A stretch of 64,000 bases of DNA from an uncultured Eubacterium sp. (GTDB lineage Bacteria > Bacillota > Clostridia > Lachnospirales > Lachnospiraceae). Under the pieces are notes generated by a model. That model ran no database searches, was not told where the DNA came from, and saw only the letters and a list, made by a program, of their open reading frames with translations. Numbering within the stretch: position 1 is the first letter of the stretch; every line of letters starts with the position of its first letter. The stretch lies in assembly GCA_947088865.1 (NCBI GenBank), contig CAMUHY010000002.1, positions 239,802 to 303,801 of the forward strand. The letters are read 5' to 3'. Of the stretch, positions 31,744-39,989 are shown one piece after another. A program made the translations under genes and the position numbers.

Positions 31744-31998
31744 TCAACCGAATGGCTTTACAAACATTAAGATGATAGCTACGGCAAAACCATAAAGACC
31801 TGTTGTCTCGGCAACAGCTTGTCCAAGTAACATAGTAGATGTAATTGCAGACTTTGCACCTGGATTACGTCCAACAGCAGAAGCACCATGACCTGCTGCA
31901 ATACCCTGACCAATACCAGGTCCAACACCTGCAATCATTGCGATACCAGCACCAATTGCTGACATAGCTGAAATAAATTCCTGTCCACTAATATTCAT
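31744..31998 (-). CDS. atpE: ATP synthase F0 c subunit, Na+-type signature
   Basis: The rotor-ring proteolipid, 84 residues forming two membrane helices joined by the polar loop GRNPGAKS. The ion-binding residues are Gln31 in GVGPGIGQG and Val62, Glu64, Thr65 and Tyr69 in [10 protein letters not shown]. This is the set known for Na+-binding c rings (Ilyobacter, Acetobacterium), whereas proton rings usually lack the Gln and the Ser/Thr after Glu. The synthase is therefore predicted to be Na+-coupled; this is inference from the motif. Confidence 0.96.
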   Translation of the reverse strand: MNISGQEFISAMSAIGAGIAMIAGVGPGIGQGIAAGHGASAVGRNPGAKSAITSTMLLGQAVAETTGLYGFAVAIILMFVKPFG

Positions 31999-32058
31999 TT
32001 TTTCATTCCTCCATTTTAAATTATTTTGCTGATTCCATATTTCGAGCAGTTGTTATCC

Positions 32059-32790
32059 CTACTCATCAGCAATTTTGTCGTTCACATAGACCATTGTCAA
32101 CATACAAAATACGTATGCCTGAATACAACCTGAGAACAAATCAAAATAAGCATGTAGAACTGCCGGATAAGCCACCGTAAAAGGCTTTAGCAAGTCATAA
32201 ATCAAGCCCATAAGAACTGTTCCTGACATAATATTACCAAACAAACGCAATGAAAGCGACAGTGGAACGGCAAATTCTCCAATCACATTGATTGGGAACA
32301 AAAACCAAATTGGCTGAAACAGTGCTGTAAAATGCTTTCCTTTATTTTTCTTAATACCATTAAAATGGATAAGAAAAAAGGTAATCAAGCCTAACGACAA
32401 TGTTACGCCATAATCTGCTGTTGGTGGCCTTAACCCAAATAGACCAGCAATGTTGGAAATAATCAGAAACAAAAACAAGGTTGATAAGTAATTTACAAAC
32501 TTGCTTGTATTCTTTCCCATAAGTCCTTCCACCATAGTCTGTAACATCTCAACAATTAACTCGATTATATTCATAAACATTCCTGGCGTGTCTTCTGAAT
32601 TGACTTTGTTCAGTTTGATTCTGGCGATAATCGCCACTATCAATATGAACACAGATACTATCAGCAACGCCACATGCGTGGTATTGAGATGAAATTCATA
32701 GTCCATACCTGGAAGTTTAAACGTAAATAACGACTTAATCATAAAGCTGCTATCACATGCCACCATCGGGGCAACACTTACGCTTCCCAC
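32059..32790 (-). CDS. atpB: ATP synthase F0 a subunit
   Basis: Membrane stator that forms the ion half-channels. Five or six hydrophobic segments; the essential Arg is in LSLSLRLFGNIMSG. The C terminus HAYFDLFSGCIQAYVFCMLTMVYV is typical. A GTG at 32790 lies 9 nt after GGAGG and is preferred (243 aa) over the GTG at 32799, which touches the ribosome binding site. Confidence 0.95.
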   Translation of the reverse strand: MGSVSVAPMVACDSSFMIKSLFTFKLPGMDYEFHLNTTHVALLIVSVFILIVAIIARIKLNKVNSEDTPGMFMNIIELIVEMLQTMVEGLMGKNTSKFVNYLSTLFLFLIISNIAGLFGLRPPTADYGVTLSLGLITFFLIHFNGIKKNKGKHFTALFQPIWFLFPINVIGEFAVPLSLSLRLFGNIMSGTVLMGLIYDLLKPFTVAYPAVLHAYFDLFSGCIQAYVFCMLTMVYVNDKIADE

Positions 32791-32807
32791 ACTTCTCACC
32801 CTCCTTT

Positions 32808-33200
32808 TTAAAATATTTTGGATGAAATTCTGTTAGTAATCGGCTGCAAATATGCCGACACTTTCATAGCAAACATTCCTACTAATGCCGCCAGCAAATC
32901 ACCTATCTTAAAGTAATATAATGCTGCAAAGACCAATATCATAACGGCAAGTCTGATAAAGTATCCTATCAACAACACTTTCGTCGTGTTTACCTTTCCA
33001 TACACCACTTCTCGAATCCGATAACTCATATGCAATGAAGCAAATCCTGCATAAAGCACGCCTGCCAAAAAACCGACAGCATAAATCATCGGGCTTGGAA
33101 AAACGAAACATATAATAATTTCTCCAAGTATAAGGTATAACATATCAATGAAAAAAATTTGTGGCAACGCCTCATTTAACGACTTTATCTTTTCTATCAA
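32808..33200 (-). CDS. atpI: ATP synthase subunit I (AtpI-like)
   Basis: A small hydrophobic protein with four predicted membrane segments, thought to assist c-ring assembly. A TTG at 33200 preceded by AGGAGG with 6-nt spacing gives a 130-residue protein that overlaps the end of atpZ by 29 bp. A longer open frame to 33278 has no ribosome binding site and would overlap far more. It lies directly upstream of atpB, the usual place for this gene. Confidence 0.8.
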   Translation of the reverse strand: MIEKIKSLNEALPQIFFIDMLYLILGEIIICFVFPSPMIYAVGFLAGVLYAGFASLHMSYRIREVVYGKVNTTKVLLIGYFIRLAVMILVFAALYYFKIGDLLAALVGMFAMKVSAYLQPITNRISSKIF

Positions 33201-33483
33201 TGTCTGCCTCCTGTTCTGCCCTTTCGACCTTACGCTTAATATCTTCTTCCAATTGTTTTTGACGTTTTGCTTCCTCACGCTTGATAATGCTCATCACTAA
33301 AACATAAGCATTTCTTCCGCCTGCCAGCATCCCAAGAATCATAAGCGGAATGGTAAACCATGTGTCAAACTTTCCATCAAGCCATACGCCCAATGCAACA
33401 CACACAAATAAAGGTACCATAACACTTAATGCCACCTGTGATATCAAAACAATATTGCGATATTCAGTCTTTTCATGGCCCAT
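33172..33483 (-). CDS. atpZ: AtpZ/AtpI-family ATP synthase accessory protein
   Basis: 103 residues with two membrane segments (NIVLISQVALSVMVPLFVCV and FTIPLMILGMLAGGRNAYVLV) and a charged C-terminal tail rich in Lys/Glu. AtpZ-type proteins occur at the head of Firmicute atp operons and are linked to ion transport or assembly with AtpI. The start at 33483 follows AAGGA by 7 nt. The longer start at 33513 would lie about 2 bp from a good -10 box. First gene of the atp operon. Confidence 0.8.
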   Translation of the reverse strand: MGHEKTEYRNIVLISQVALSVMVPLFVCVALGVWLDGKFDTWFTIPLMILGMLAGGRNAYVLVMSIIKREEAKRQKQLEEDIKRKVERAEQEADIDRKDKVVK

Positions 33484-33514
33484 CGTTCTATCCTTCCAAA
33501 TGATGTTTGTCAAT

Positions 33515-33543
33515 ATAATATCATTTTTTCTGGGAAAAGTCTA
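33515..33543 (-). promoter_or_regulatory. Candidate sigma-A promoter of the atp operon
   Basis: Minus strand TAGACT, 17 bp, TATTAT. Transcription would begin near 33508, about 25 bp ahead of the atpZ start chosen here. Its position rules against the longer atpZ frame. Confidence 0.5.
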
Positions 33544-33709
33544 TTTAATTTCATATATTTCATTGCCAATACAATAAAATATTATTGGTTACATATCTTG
33601 AATTTATCACAGCTTATTGATATAATCTTAAAAACCTGCAAAATCTCAATCTTATGCAGGCTTAATGGATTTGTACCTGCAGCTTAAGATTTACAAGTAT
33701 TAGAAAGGA

Positions 33710-34195
33710 ATGGTGAATCGTATGGCAGTTTTATACCGCAAAAGACTGATACCAGATGAAATCATAGAGCTAAAAGACGATAAGATATTATTCCGTGATG
33801 AAAACTATATCATCACAAAATGGAATACCATTCGTCCTAAAAATGAATTTTCTCATGGAATATCTATCTATTGCATAAATGAAGGCTGGAAAATAAGCAA
33901 ATTTTTTGATGCTAAGAATCATTTGATATATACATATTGTGATATTATTGATACCTCTTACAATGATGTCAACGACACCTATATATTTACAGATTTATTG
34001 GCGGATGTAATTATTGAAAATTCTGGTTTTGTTCGTGTCGTTGATTTAGATGAGCTTGCTGATGCCTGTGCTTGGGGCAGTATCACAAACGATATGTTAG
34101 TCTCTGCCCTCCACAAGCTAAATGCACTCCTTGAACTGATATACAATAAACAAATACAAACGTTTATTGACCGTTTAGAACAGGCACAGCCTTAA
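33710..34195 (+). CDS. DUF402 domain protein
   Basis: 161 residues related to the DUF402/FomD-like fold (small metal-dependent nucleoside-phosphate hydrolases). Supporting segments are CDIIDTSYNDVNDTYIFTDLLADVII and VRVVDLDELADACAWGSIT. It may act on nucleoside di- or triphosphates; this cannot be settled by reading. AAAGGA precedes three possible starts (ATG 33710, GTG 33713, ATG 33722), so the first four codons are uncertain. It is divergent from the atp operon and overlaps the end of the convergent dCMP deaminase gene by 4 bp. Confidence 0.75.
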   Translation: MVNRMAVLYRKRLIPDEIIELKDDKILFRDENYIITKWNTIRPKNEFSHGISIYCINEGWKISKFFDAKNHLIYTYCDIIDTSYNDVNDTYIFTDLLADVIIENSGFVRVVDLDELADACAWGSITNDMLVSALHKLNALLELIYNKQIQTFIDRLEQAQP

Positions 34196-34677
34196 ACTTC
34201 GATGTTTAAGGTTCTGCCTGTTTTTTGATATTGATAAAAATCGATACCTGCTGCCTTAAACATGCGCTTTGATGCCAGCACTGCCACACTGTCTGCATAT
34301 TTATCATTATCATAGACAACTGTTTTAATACCCGACTGAATAATCGCTTTTGCACATTCATTACATGGGAATAATGTCACATATATTTTGGCATTATCAA
34401 GACTTCCGCCTCGATAGTTTAAAATCGCGTTCAACTCGCCATGCGCTGTATACATATATTTAACGTCCATTTCGTTGCCTTCTCTTGCCCAAGGAAACTC
34501 ATCGTCCGAACAGCCTATCGGAAATCCATTATACCCCATTGATAAAATTTTATTATCATTGCTGACAATACATGCCCCTACCTGTGTATTGGGGTCTTTT
34601 GAGCGCAGAGCGGACATTTTTGCCACGCCCATAAAATACTCGTCCCATGATATGTAATCATCTCTCTTATCGCTCAT
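34192..34677 (-). CDS. dCMP deaminase (ComEB-like)
   Basis: Zinc deaminase converting dCMP to dUMP for dTTP synthesis. The zinc/catalytic motifs are TAHGELNAIL (His and catalytic Glu) and FPCNECAKAI (two Cys). 161 residues from ATG 34677, with GAGG 8 nt upstream. It follows rpiB by about 30 bp in the same direction. Confidence 0.92.
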   Translation of the reverse strand: MSDKRDDYISWDEYFMGVAKMSALRSKDPNTQVGACIVSNDNKILSMGYNGFPIGCSDDEFPWAREGNEMDVKYMYTAHGELNAILNYRGGSLDNAKIYVTLFPCNECAKAIIQSGIKTVVYDNDKYADSVAVLASKRMFKAAGIDFYQYQKTGRTLNIEV

Positions 34678-34708
34678 TTTTCGCCTCACTTCTGAATTTC
34701 TTTACAAT

Positions 34709-35143
34709 TTATACAGATTCCTCAAGCATAGCAATTCTTCTCTTATGTCTCTCGCTCTGTGAAAATGTCGCACCTAAAAAAGTATCAACAATACGAAGCG
34801 CCAATTCTGAGCCAACCACTCTAGCCCCTATACATAACACGTTAGAATCATTATGTTCCCTTGTTACCTGTGCGCTGAAGCAATCACCGCACAATGCCGC
34901 TCTTATGCCCTTTACCTTGTTGGCAGCAATGCTCATCCCAATACCTGTCCCACATAAAAGTATTCCAAGCTCACACTCTCCTGATAAGATAGCATCGGTT
35001 ACTTTATGTGCATAAATAGGATAATCACAAGACTCGGTTGTATCACAGCCAAAGTCTTTATATACTACTCCTTTCTCGTCCAAATGCTCTTTAAGCTGAT
35101 TTTTTAAATCCACTGCTCCGTGGTCACATCCTATCGCTATCAT
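34709..35143 (-). CDS. rpiB: Ribose-5-phosphate isomerase B
   Basis: Interconverts ribose-5-phosphate and ribulose-5-phosphate. 144 residues; GCDHGAVDLKNQL at the N terminus, LLCGTGIGMSIAANKVKGIRAALC with the catalytic Cys region, and EHNDSNVLCIGARVVG. The upstream phosphatase gene ends directly before its start. In B. subtilis the homologue ywlF also follows ywlE. Confidence 0.95.
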   Translation of the reverse strand: MIAIGCDHGAVDLKNQLKEHLDEKGVVYKDFGCDTTESCDYPIYAHKVTDAILSGECELGILLCGTGIGMSIAANKVKGIRAALCGDCFSAQVTREHNDSNVLCIGARVVGSELALRIVDTFLGATFSQSERHKRRIAMLEESV

Positions 35144-35623
35144 TTATAAATCCTCCTTTGATTGTTCATTTATATTATTTATTATAATTGTAGCCGCTCT
35201 ATTTACAAGTTCTAAAAGAATTTCAAAACATCTGTGATACTCCTCTATTCCCTTGCCATAAGGGTCACTCACTTCAGCATTGTCACACCCAATAAATTCA
35301 TTAATGGTATACACATTAATTGCCTTATCATAATTATTATACAACTTTGTCTTCATTGACGAATCCATTACCAACACCAATGTCTCTTTGCCAAAATCAC
35401 GATTATCAATCTGTTTTGCGTTGTTGCTTGGCATTATCATTCCATGACTGGCAGCAACGGCAACGGCTTTGGGATTATAGGGTTCTGGAAAAAGCACCAC
35501 CATTCCCCTAGATTCCACGCTGATATCCATCCCCATAAGATTGTGCTGCATAATCGTGGCTGCCATAGGACTTCTACAAGTATTTCCAGTGCATACAAAT
35601 ATAATTCTGTTATAAGTATTCAT
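35144..35623 (-). CDS. Low-molecular-weight phosphatase, YwlE-type protein-arginine phosphatase
   Basis: 159 residues with the P-loop VCTGNTCRSPMA and the general-acid region VSDPYGKG. The Thr in CTGNTCR is the residue that marks arginine phosphatases (YwlE) as opposed to tyrosine phosphatases, which have Ile or Leu there. It would reverse McsB-type arginine phosphorylation of ClpC substrates; mcsB is not in this window. The ATG at 35623 starts exactly at the family N terminus; a longer frame to 35677 lies in the 21-bp tandem repeat. The neighbour order tsaC-ywlE-rpiB matches B. subtilis. Confidence 0.85.
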   Translation of the reverse strand: MNTYNRIIFVCTGNTCRSPMAATIMQHNLMGMDISVESRGMVVLFPEPYNPKAVAVAASHGMIMPSNNAKQIDNRDFGKETLVLVMDSSMKTKLYNNYDKAINVYTINEFIGCDNAEVSDPYGKGIEEYHRCFEILLELVNRAATIIINNINEQSKEDL

Positions 35624-35644
35624 AAATAACCCTACCATTCTATC

Positions 35645-35714
35645 ATTGTATATCACATATATAATATTGTATATCACATATATAATATTGTATATTACAC
35701 ATACAATATTGTAT
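35645..35714. repeat. 21-bp tandem repeat, 3.3 copies
   Basis: Units at 35645-35665 and 35666-35686 are identical (ATTGTATATCACATATATAAT). The third at 35687-35707 has four differences and a partial copy ends at 35714. The repeat runs over the stop codon and last codons of tsaC and into the leader of the phosphatase gene. Confidence 0.85.
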
Positions 35715-36747
35715 GTCCAGCAGCTTTTATTAATCGATTCATAACAGCAGCACCCACATTTTTTGTAAAAAAACTTTCAGAATAGACATAATCTACTTTT
35801 TTTTCATCAAAATAACGCAACGCCTCAAATAAATTTCTTGCATTGCTTGCCTCATCATATCGGCTACCCATATCAAATACAACATCTGCTTTGTACTTTG
35901 TTCTATTTTCACTGCATGTCATAATACCTACTTTCAATCCCTCAGACTGTTTGTCCTTTGTAAAATGATTGATTGCATCTATCACATCACTATCTTTTCC
36001 ATCAACAATGTTGACCTTTGCTTTGGGTGCATAATGCTTATATTTCATACCAGGAGCTTTAGGCACAACCCCATCTGAAACGCTCTCCAAAATTGCAGGG
36101 TCAACAAACACTTCGCCTAAAACCTGTTCAAGCTGTGCCTTCGTTATATATCCTGGTCTTAATATCATCGGTTTATCAACGCTTAAATCAATAATGGTTG
36201 ATTCTACCCCTATATCGACCTCATCACATTCAATAATCATATCAATAATGCCATTCATATCCTCAATAACATGTTTTGCTCTTGTCGGACTTGGACGTCC
36301 GGAAATATTTGCACTGGGCGCAGCTATAAAAATCTTTGACTTTTTAATTAAATTTGCTGCCACAAAATGACTTGGCATACGTATAGCAACCGTATCCAGT
36401 CCTCCTGTTATGCTATCTGGAACACATGGTTTTTTCTTTAATATCATTGTCAATGGTCCCGGCCAAAATACATCGGCAACTTTTTTTACGCGCTCATCTA
36501 TACCGACAGCCAACTTTTCTAAATCCGCTGTATCCGCAATATGCACAATCAATGGATTGTCAGATGGTCGCCCTTTAGCGGCATATATTTTTGATGAAGC
36601 CGTTTCATCAAGCGCATTTGCCCCAAGTCCATACACCGTTTCTGTTGGAAATGCAACCAATCCTCCGCTTTTTAATATCTGTGCTGCCTTCATATAAATG
36701 GCTTCATCACTATCCTTATTTTGTATTTTGGCAATGATTGTATCCAT
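35695..36747 (-). CDS. tsaC: Threonylcarbamoyl-AMP synthase (Sua5/TsaC type)
   Basis: Makes threonylcarbamoyl-AMP for the t6A37 modification of tRNAs. 350 residues, the long Sua5 form: YrdC domain in the first 200 residues (GGLVAFPTETVYGLGANA, KGRPSDNPLIVHI, APSANISGRPSPT) and a C-terminal Sua5 domain after PGMKYKHYAPKA. The last codons are formed by the 21-bp tandem repeat, ending ILYV. It is upstream of the ywlE-like gene as in B. subtilis. Confidence 0.95.
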   Translation of the reverse strand: MDTIIAKIQNKDSDEAIYMKAAQILKSGGLVAFPTETVYGLGANALDETASSKIYAAKGRPSDNPLIVHIADTADLEKLAVGIDERVKKVADVFWPGPLTMILKKKPCVPDSITGGLDTVAIRMPSHFVAANLIKKSKIFIAAPSANISGRPSPTRAKHVIEDMNGIIDMIIECDEVDIGVESTIIDLSVDKPMILRPGYITKAQLEQVLGEVFVDPAILESVSDGVVPKAPGMKYKHYAPKAKVNIVDGKDSDVIDAINHFTKDKQSEGLKVGIMTCSENRTKYKADVVFDMGSRYDEASNARNLFEALRYFDEKKVDYVYSESFFTKNVGAAVMNRLIKAAGHTILYV

Positions 36748-36786
36748 AGTCTTTATTCCTTCATTTTTGTGCTTTTTATCTGCATG

Positions 36787-36849
36787 AAGTCAAATATCCC
36801 ACAACATATTTAACCCAAGCAATATTTGTCAGCAAAGGATATTTGACTT
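36787..36849. repeat. 13-bp perfect inverted repeat between cwlD and tsaC
   Basis: AAGTCAAATATCC at 36787-36799 and its exact complement at 36837-36849, separated by 37 bp, lie in the gap upstream of tsaC and downstream of cwlD. No T tract follows, so an operator or a recombination scar is as likely as a terminator. Confidence 0.4.
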
Positions 36850-36959
36850 ATAAAATTATTTTTTTCCACAAAGTTAAATTTTTCACAAAGTAAAATTCTT
36901 TATCTTATATCATACAACATTTTTAAAAATTTATCAAATCTCTTTTATTTTATATTAAA

Positions 36960-37670
36960 TTATCCCTCAAAATAATTAAGAATCCCCTTTAAAATAGCAT
37001 CGGCAACTTTTCTTTGATAACTTTCATCAATCAAAAGTTTTGTCTCACTAGGATTTGAAAGAAATCCGCACTCTGCAATAATTGTAGGCGCTTTCGTATG
37101 GACTAACATATAGTATGTATTATCTGCTTTTTCAACACGATTATTACTCTCGTCAAGATTTGCTTTAAAAGATTTCTGTACATATTCTGCCAGCTTTTTC
37201 CCCTGTGCAGAATGTTTGTAATAAAAAACTTGCGCTCCTTTTGCACGGCTGTCTTGAAAACTATTTTGATGCACGCTTACCACAATATCCGCATTGCTCT
37301 CCAATATAATCTGGCATCGCTTTTTCATATCCGCCACTTTTTTATTGCTGTCACTTTCACTATATAAACCATTATCGTCGGTTCTTGTCATAACCACAGT
37401 AAAATTATTTTGTTCCAACAACTCTTTTAAATATGTGCCGATAGCCAGATTAATCTCTTTTTCTTTATATCCTTCTGCACTTGTTTTTCCTGGGTCAATC
37501 CCACCATGCCCACAATCTATAACAACAACTTTATTTTCTTTTTGTTCTGTATTTTGTGTCACAACAGTTGGTCGATTTTCACCATTTGCAGGAAGACATA
37601 TAAATGTCGCAGTAAATACCACACATATTAATACTACTGACATAACCATTATTGTTACATTATCCTTCAT
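36960..37670 (-). CDS. cwlD: N-acetylmuramoyl-L-alanine amidase, CwlD-like
   Basis: Zinc amidase that cleaves the MurNAc-L-Ala bond. One N-terminal membrane segment or signal anchor (TIMVMSVVLICVVFTATFICL) precedes an Amidase_3 domain: IDCGHGGIDPGKTSAEGYKEKEI (zinc His and Glu), VSVHQNSFQD (second His) and IAECGFLSNPSE (catalytic Glu). The 236-residue length and single domain match CwlD, which makes muramic-lactam in spore cortex. The ATG at 37670 follows AAAGGA by 6 nt. Confidence 0.85.
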   Translation of the reverse strand: MKDNVTIMVMSVVLICVVFTATFICLPANGENRPTVVTQNTEQKENKVVVIDCGHGGIDPGKTSAEGYKEKEINLAIGTYLKELLEQNNFTVVMTRTDDNGLYSESDSNKKVADMKKRCQIILESNADIVVSVHQNSFQDSRAKGAQVFYYKHSAQGKKLAEYVQKSFKANLDESNNRVEKADNTYYMLVHTKAPTIIAECGFLSNPSETKLLIDESYQRKVADAILKGILNYFEG

Positions 37671-37828
37671 AGTGTATCCTTTCATGTCTAATATTCATTG
37701 ATAGATAAAGACAAAAAACTTAAAATTTTACCCTTATCTATCCATTAATATATGACACAAGGGGCGCAATTATAACCACGCCCCTCAATCTGATTGTTCC
37801 TATTAATTTATTTTATTCGTGATATATA

Positions 37829-37862
37829 TTTGCGAATTAACCGCTTCGCATAGCGTAGGTTG
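37829..37862. repeat. Small palindromic repeat with GCTTCGCATAGCGTAG core
   Basis: TTTGCGAATTAACCGCTTCGCATAGCGTAGGTT resembles the core of palindromes at 15631 and 57688 and the TTGCGAAT loop of the larger structured repeat. It lies in the 280-bp gap between cwlD and the ATPase gene, which otherwise contains a short hairpin AGGGGCG/CGCCCCT at 37760-37785 and no gene. Confidence 0.4.
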
Positions 37863-37965
37863 TGCGTAATACGGCAAAAAATTTCACCCTATATAAAACT
37901 TCTTGCCTTTTCTTTATTATTTTTCATGCAATGATAATTTTTTTATTTGTAACAATACTTATTTT

Positions 37966-38583
37966 TTATTCCTTTTGCAACTCTAATAATTGGCTTATCC
38001 AATTACATGTTTCTGGTTTGATACATAATGAATTACACTCCATAGGTATGTCTTTAACAACCCTTTTAAAGTCTTTCTCAATTTTAGCTTTTACCTTTTT
38101 ATCTGCACAGAAGGCTACCGCTTTAATTGGAATATCTTTTACATCACTCAACAGTTTTTTTGTCCATCCTATTTTGTATAATTGTGTAGAACACACCACA
38201 ATCCGTATATTACACCGAAAAAATTCCATCAATCCAAGCTCACTATTCACACTGCAATCAAAAATAATCACATGGTATTGGTTTAATTCTAATTGTGCTA
38301 TTTTTTTTGGTGTTACTCCACTGACAAAACATATATTTTTATAGTAAAAATCGTACATGTTCCTTTCATTATTACTTGTCTCATTCCATATTTTTATATA
38401 ATCTTTATTGTCATTACACTCTACCAATGCTGTCTTAAATCCTCTAAAATTTGCACAAAAATTTGCTATCATTATCGCCAAATAAGTTGTTCCCACACCT
38501 TTTCCAGCGCCGATAACACCAATCTTTAATATGTTACAAACGGGTCTATCTTTTTGTCTTATATACCTTAAAAATTTTCTCAC
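37966..38583 (-). CDS. MinD/CpaE-like P-loop ATPase
   Basis: A 205-residue SIMIBI-class ATPase with the deviant Walker A GAGKGVGTTYLAIMIANF near residues 25-42, then KTALVECN and HVIIFDCSVNSELG as the Walker B-like strand. The GVGTT pattern resembles CpaE-like proteins. It overlaps the end of the upstream kinase-ATPase fusion gene by 38 bp, so the two are translationally coupled. The kinase partner carries a second, degenerate domain of the same type, suggesting a hetero-oligomer. No pilus, septum or partition genes are near. Role unknown. Confidence 0.75.
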   Translation of the reverse strand: MRKFLRYIRQKDRPVCNILKIGVIGAGKGVGTTYLAIMIANFCANFRGFKTALVECNDNKDYIKIWNETSNNERNMYDFYYKNICFVSGVTPKKIAQLELNQYHVIIFDCSVNSELGLMEFFRCNIRIVVCSTQLYKIGWTKKLLSDVKDIPIKAVAFCADKKVKAKIEKDFKRVVKDIPMECNSLCIKPETCNWISQLLELQKE

Positions 38584-39952
38584 ACCATGCCGCTTTCTGC
38601 AAAGTCATTCTATGTCCTTGTCCTTTTTTATTTTCTAAATGCAAAATACTTTCTGCCAATTCTTCAAATAATTTATTGCTTTCATGCCAGTTGTAGATGC
38701 AGGGAAAGCGAAAACATTTATGCTTTTCATCTATTTTCTTTAGATATTTATAAAATTCTTTTCCACCGATATGATTTATAACAAGGATTGTGTTTATATC
38801 TACATTTTTCATAACATCCGTTATACAAACTCTATATCCCGCAACACCAATTAATATATTGATTCCATCTTTAAAATATTGATTTCTAAAAATGCCCATA
38901 TCATGGATACAATAAGCAAACTGTGATAAATCACAAGAAACGCCTTGATGATATTCTGGAACAATATGTACATTATAAACTTGATACGTTCCATAAGCAC
39001 TGCATTTTGTAAGAAGTCCAACATTTCTATAATCGTTTCTATCGCCATGCCTTATACATACAACATTGATATTTTTCTTTGTCAGAAAAGAAGCCATACA
39101 TAGACAAAAATGGGTTGTTCCTATCTTACATGCCAGCCCGCTTACATAAATATGTTTTTGTTCCCTATTGATACAAATTGACTTATGATTCTTATTTATA
39201 TTATTATCAATATACTTTTTTTGCGAAATATTTATTAATTCATTTTTTACTTCTGTTATGGTTTTATAACGCTGATTTCCATTGTGTCGTATACATCGCT
39301 TAATAATAGACCCAATAGAAGTTGAATACATCTGACATACACTCTGTATATCATCTGTAATAGACTGTATATGACCATCTGTAACCATATACAATAATAA
39401 GATACCGATACTATAAATATCGGAATCCATTGTTCCACTTGAAATGTACTGTTCAGGTGCTGCAAATCCCACAGTTCCATATTCTTTGGTACATTGTTCA
39501 TCAATCCGCCTTGAACTGTCAAAATCAATAATACTAACTCCACACACATCTGTATCAAGAAGCCCTTTTATATATTCATCTTTCACTATAATATTAGCTG
39601 GTTTTATATCCAGATGAATAATGCCTGCATGATTATGCAGGTACTCTAACACGCTGCATATTTGTACGCCAAGCAAAGCTATCTGCGTTATGGATAATGT
39701 TCCTGTCTTATGGATATATTCTGCTAAAGATTTACCAGCAATATATTCTTCAATAATGCAAATACTATCAATATTAGCATCAATATCATATATTAATGGT
39801 ACTCCAGTGTATTTTAGACTCTTGATAAGATTGGCTTCTTTTAAAATACGGCTGCATTTTGCAGCGTTTTTATAAACGGTCTTGGCAATCCTTAATACCT
39901 GTAATTGCTTGTGTCTCACAAGCTTGACATCAGAATGTGAAGTTTTTGCCAA
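38546..39952 (-). CDS. Ser/Thr protein kinase fused to a degenerate MinD-like ATPase domain
   Basis: 468 residues from an in-frame TTG. The N-terminal half is a Hanks-type kinase: RIAK (Lys of the N lobe), catalytic loop HLDIKPANI near 112, DFD in place of DFG near 144, and AAPEQY near 166. The glycine-rich loop is not canonical (QLAKTSHSDVKLV). From about residue 265 a second domain starts VSGLACKIGTTHFCLCMASFL, related to CpaE-like P-loops. No transmembrane or PASTA segments are seen, so it is cytosolic. The true start probably lies upstream at 39989, but a one-base frameshift separates it. It overlaps the downstream ATPase gene by 38 bp. Confidence 0.8.
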   Translation of the reverse strand: MAKTSHSDVKLVRHKQLQVLRIAKTVYKNAAKCSRILKEANLIKSLKYTGVPLIYDIDANIDSICIIEEYIAGKSLAEYIHKTGTLSITQIALLGVQICSVLEYLHNHAGIIHLDIKPANIIVKDEYIKGLLDTDVCGVSIIDFDSSRRIDEQCTKEYGTVGFAAPEQYISSGTMDSDIYSIGILLLYMVTDGHIQSITDDIQSVCQMYSTSIGSIIKRCIRHNGNQRYKTITEVKNELINISQKKYIDNNINKNHKSICINREQKHIYVSGLACKIGTTHFCLCMASFLTKKNINVVCIRHGDRNDYRNVGLLTKCSAYGTYQVYNVHIVPEYHQGVSCDLSQFAYCIHDMGIFRNQYFKDGINILIGVAGYRVCITDVMKNVDINTILVINHIGGKEFYKYLKKIDEKHKCFRFPCIYNWHESNKLFEELAESILHLENKKGQGHRMTLQKAAWCEKIFKVYKTKR

Positions 39953-39989
39953 CTGTTTTACTACCTCATACTTATCAGATAAGATTCAT
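39953..39989 (-). other. Displaced start of the kinase gene (frameshift)
   Basis: AAAGGAGG at 39995-40002 lies 5 nt before an ATG at 39987-39989, the strongest start signal nearby. That ATG opens only MNLI and a TGA stop. In the kinase frame the same stretch reads LSDKYEVVKQLAKTS, a typical kinase N terminus. One base removed between 39978 and 39985 would join them. The coding frame has no ATG of its own here. Confidence 0.65.
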
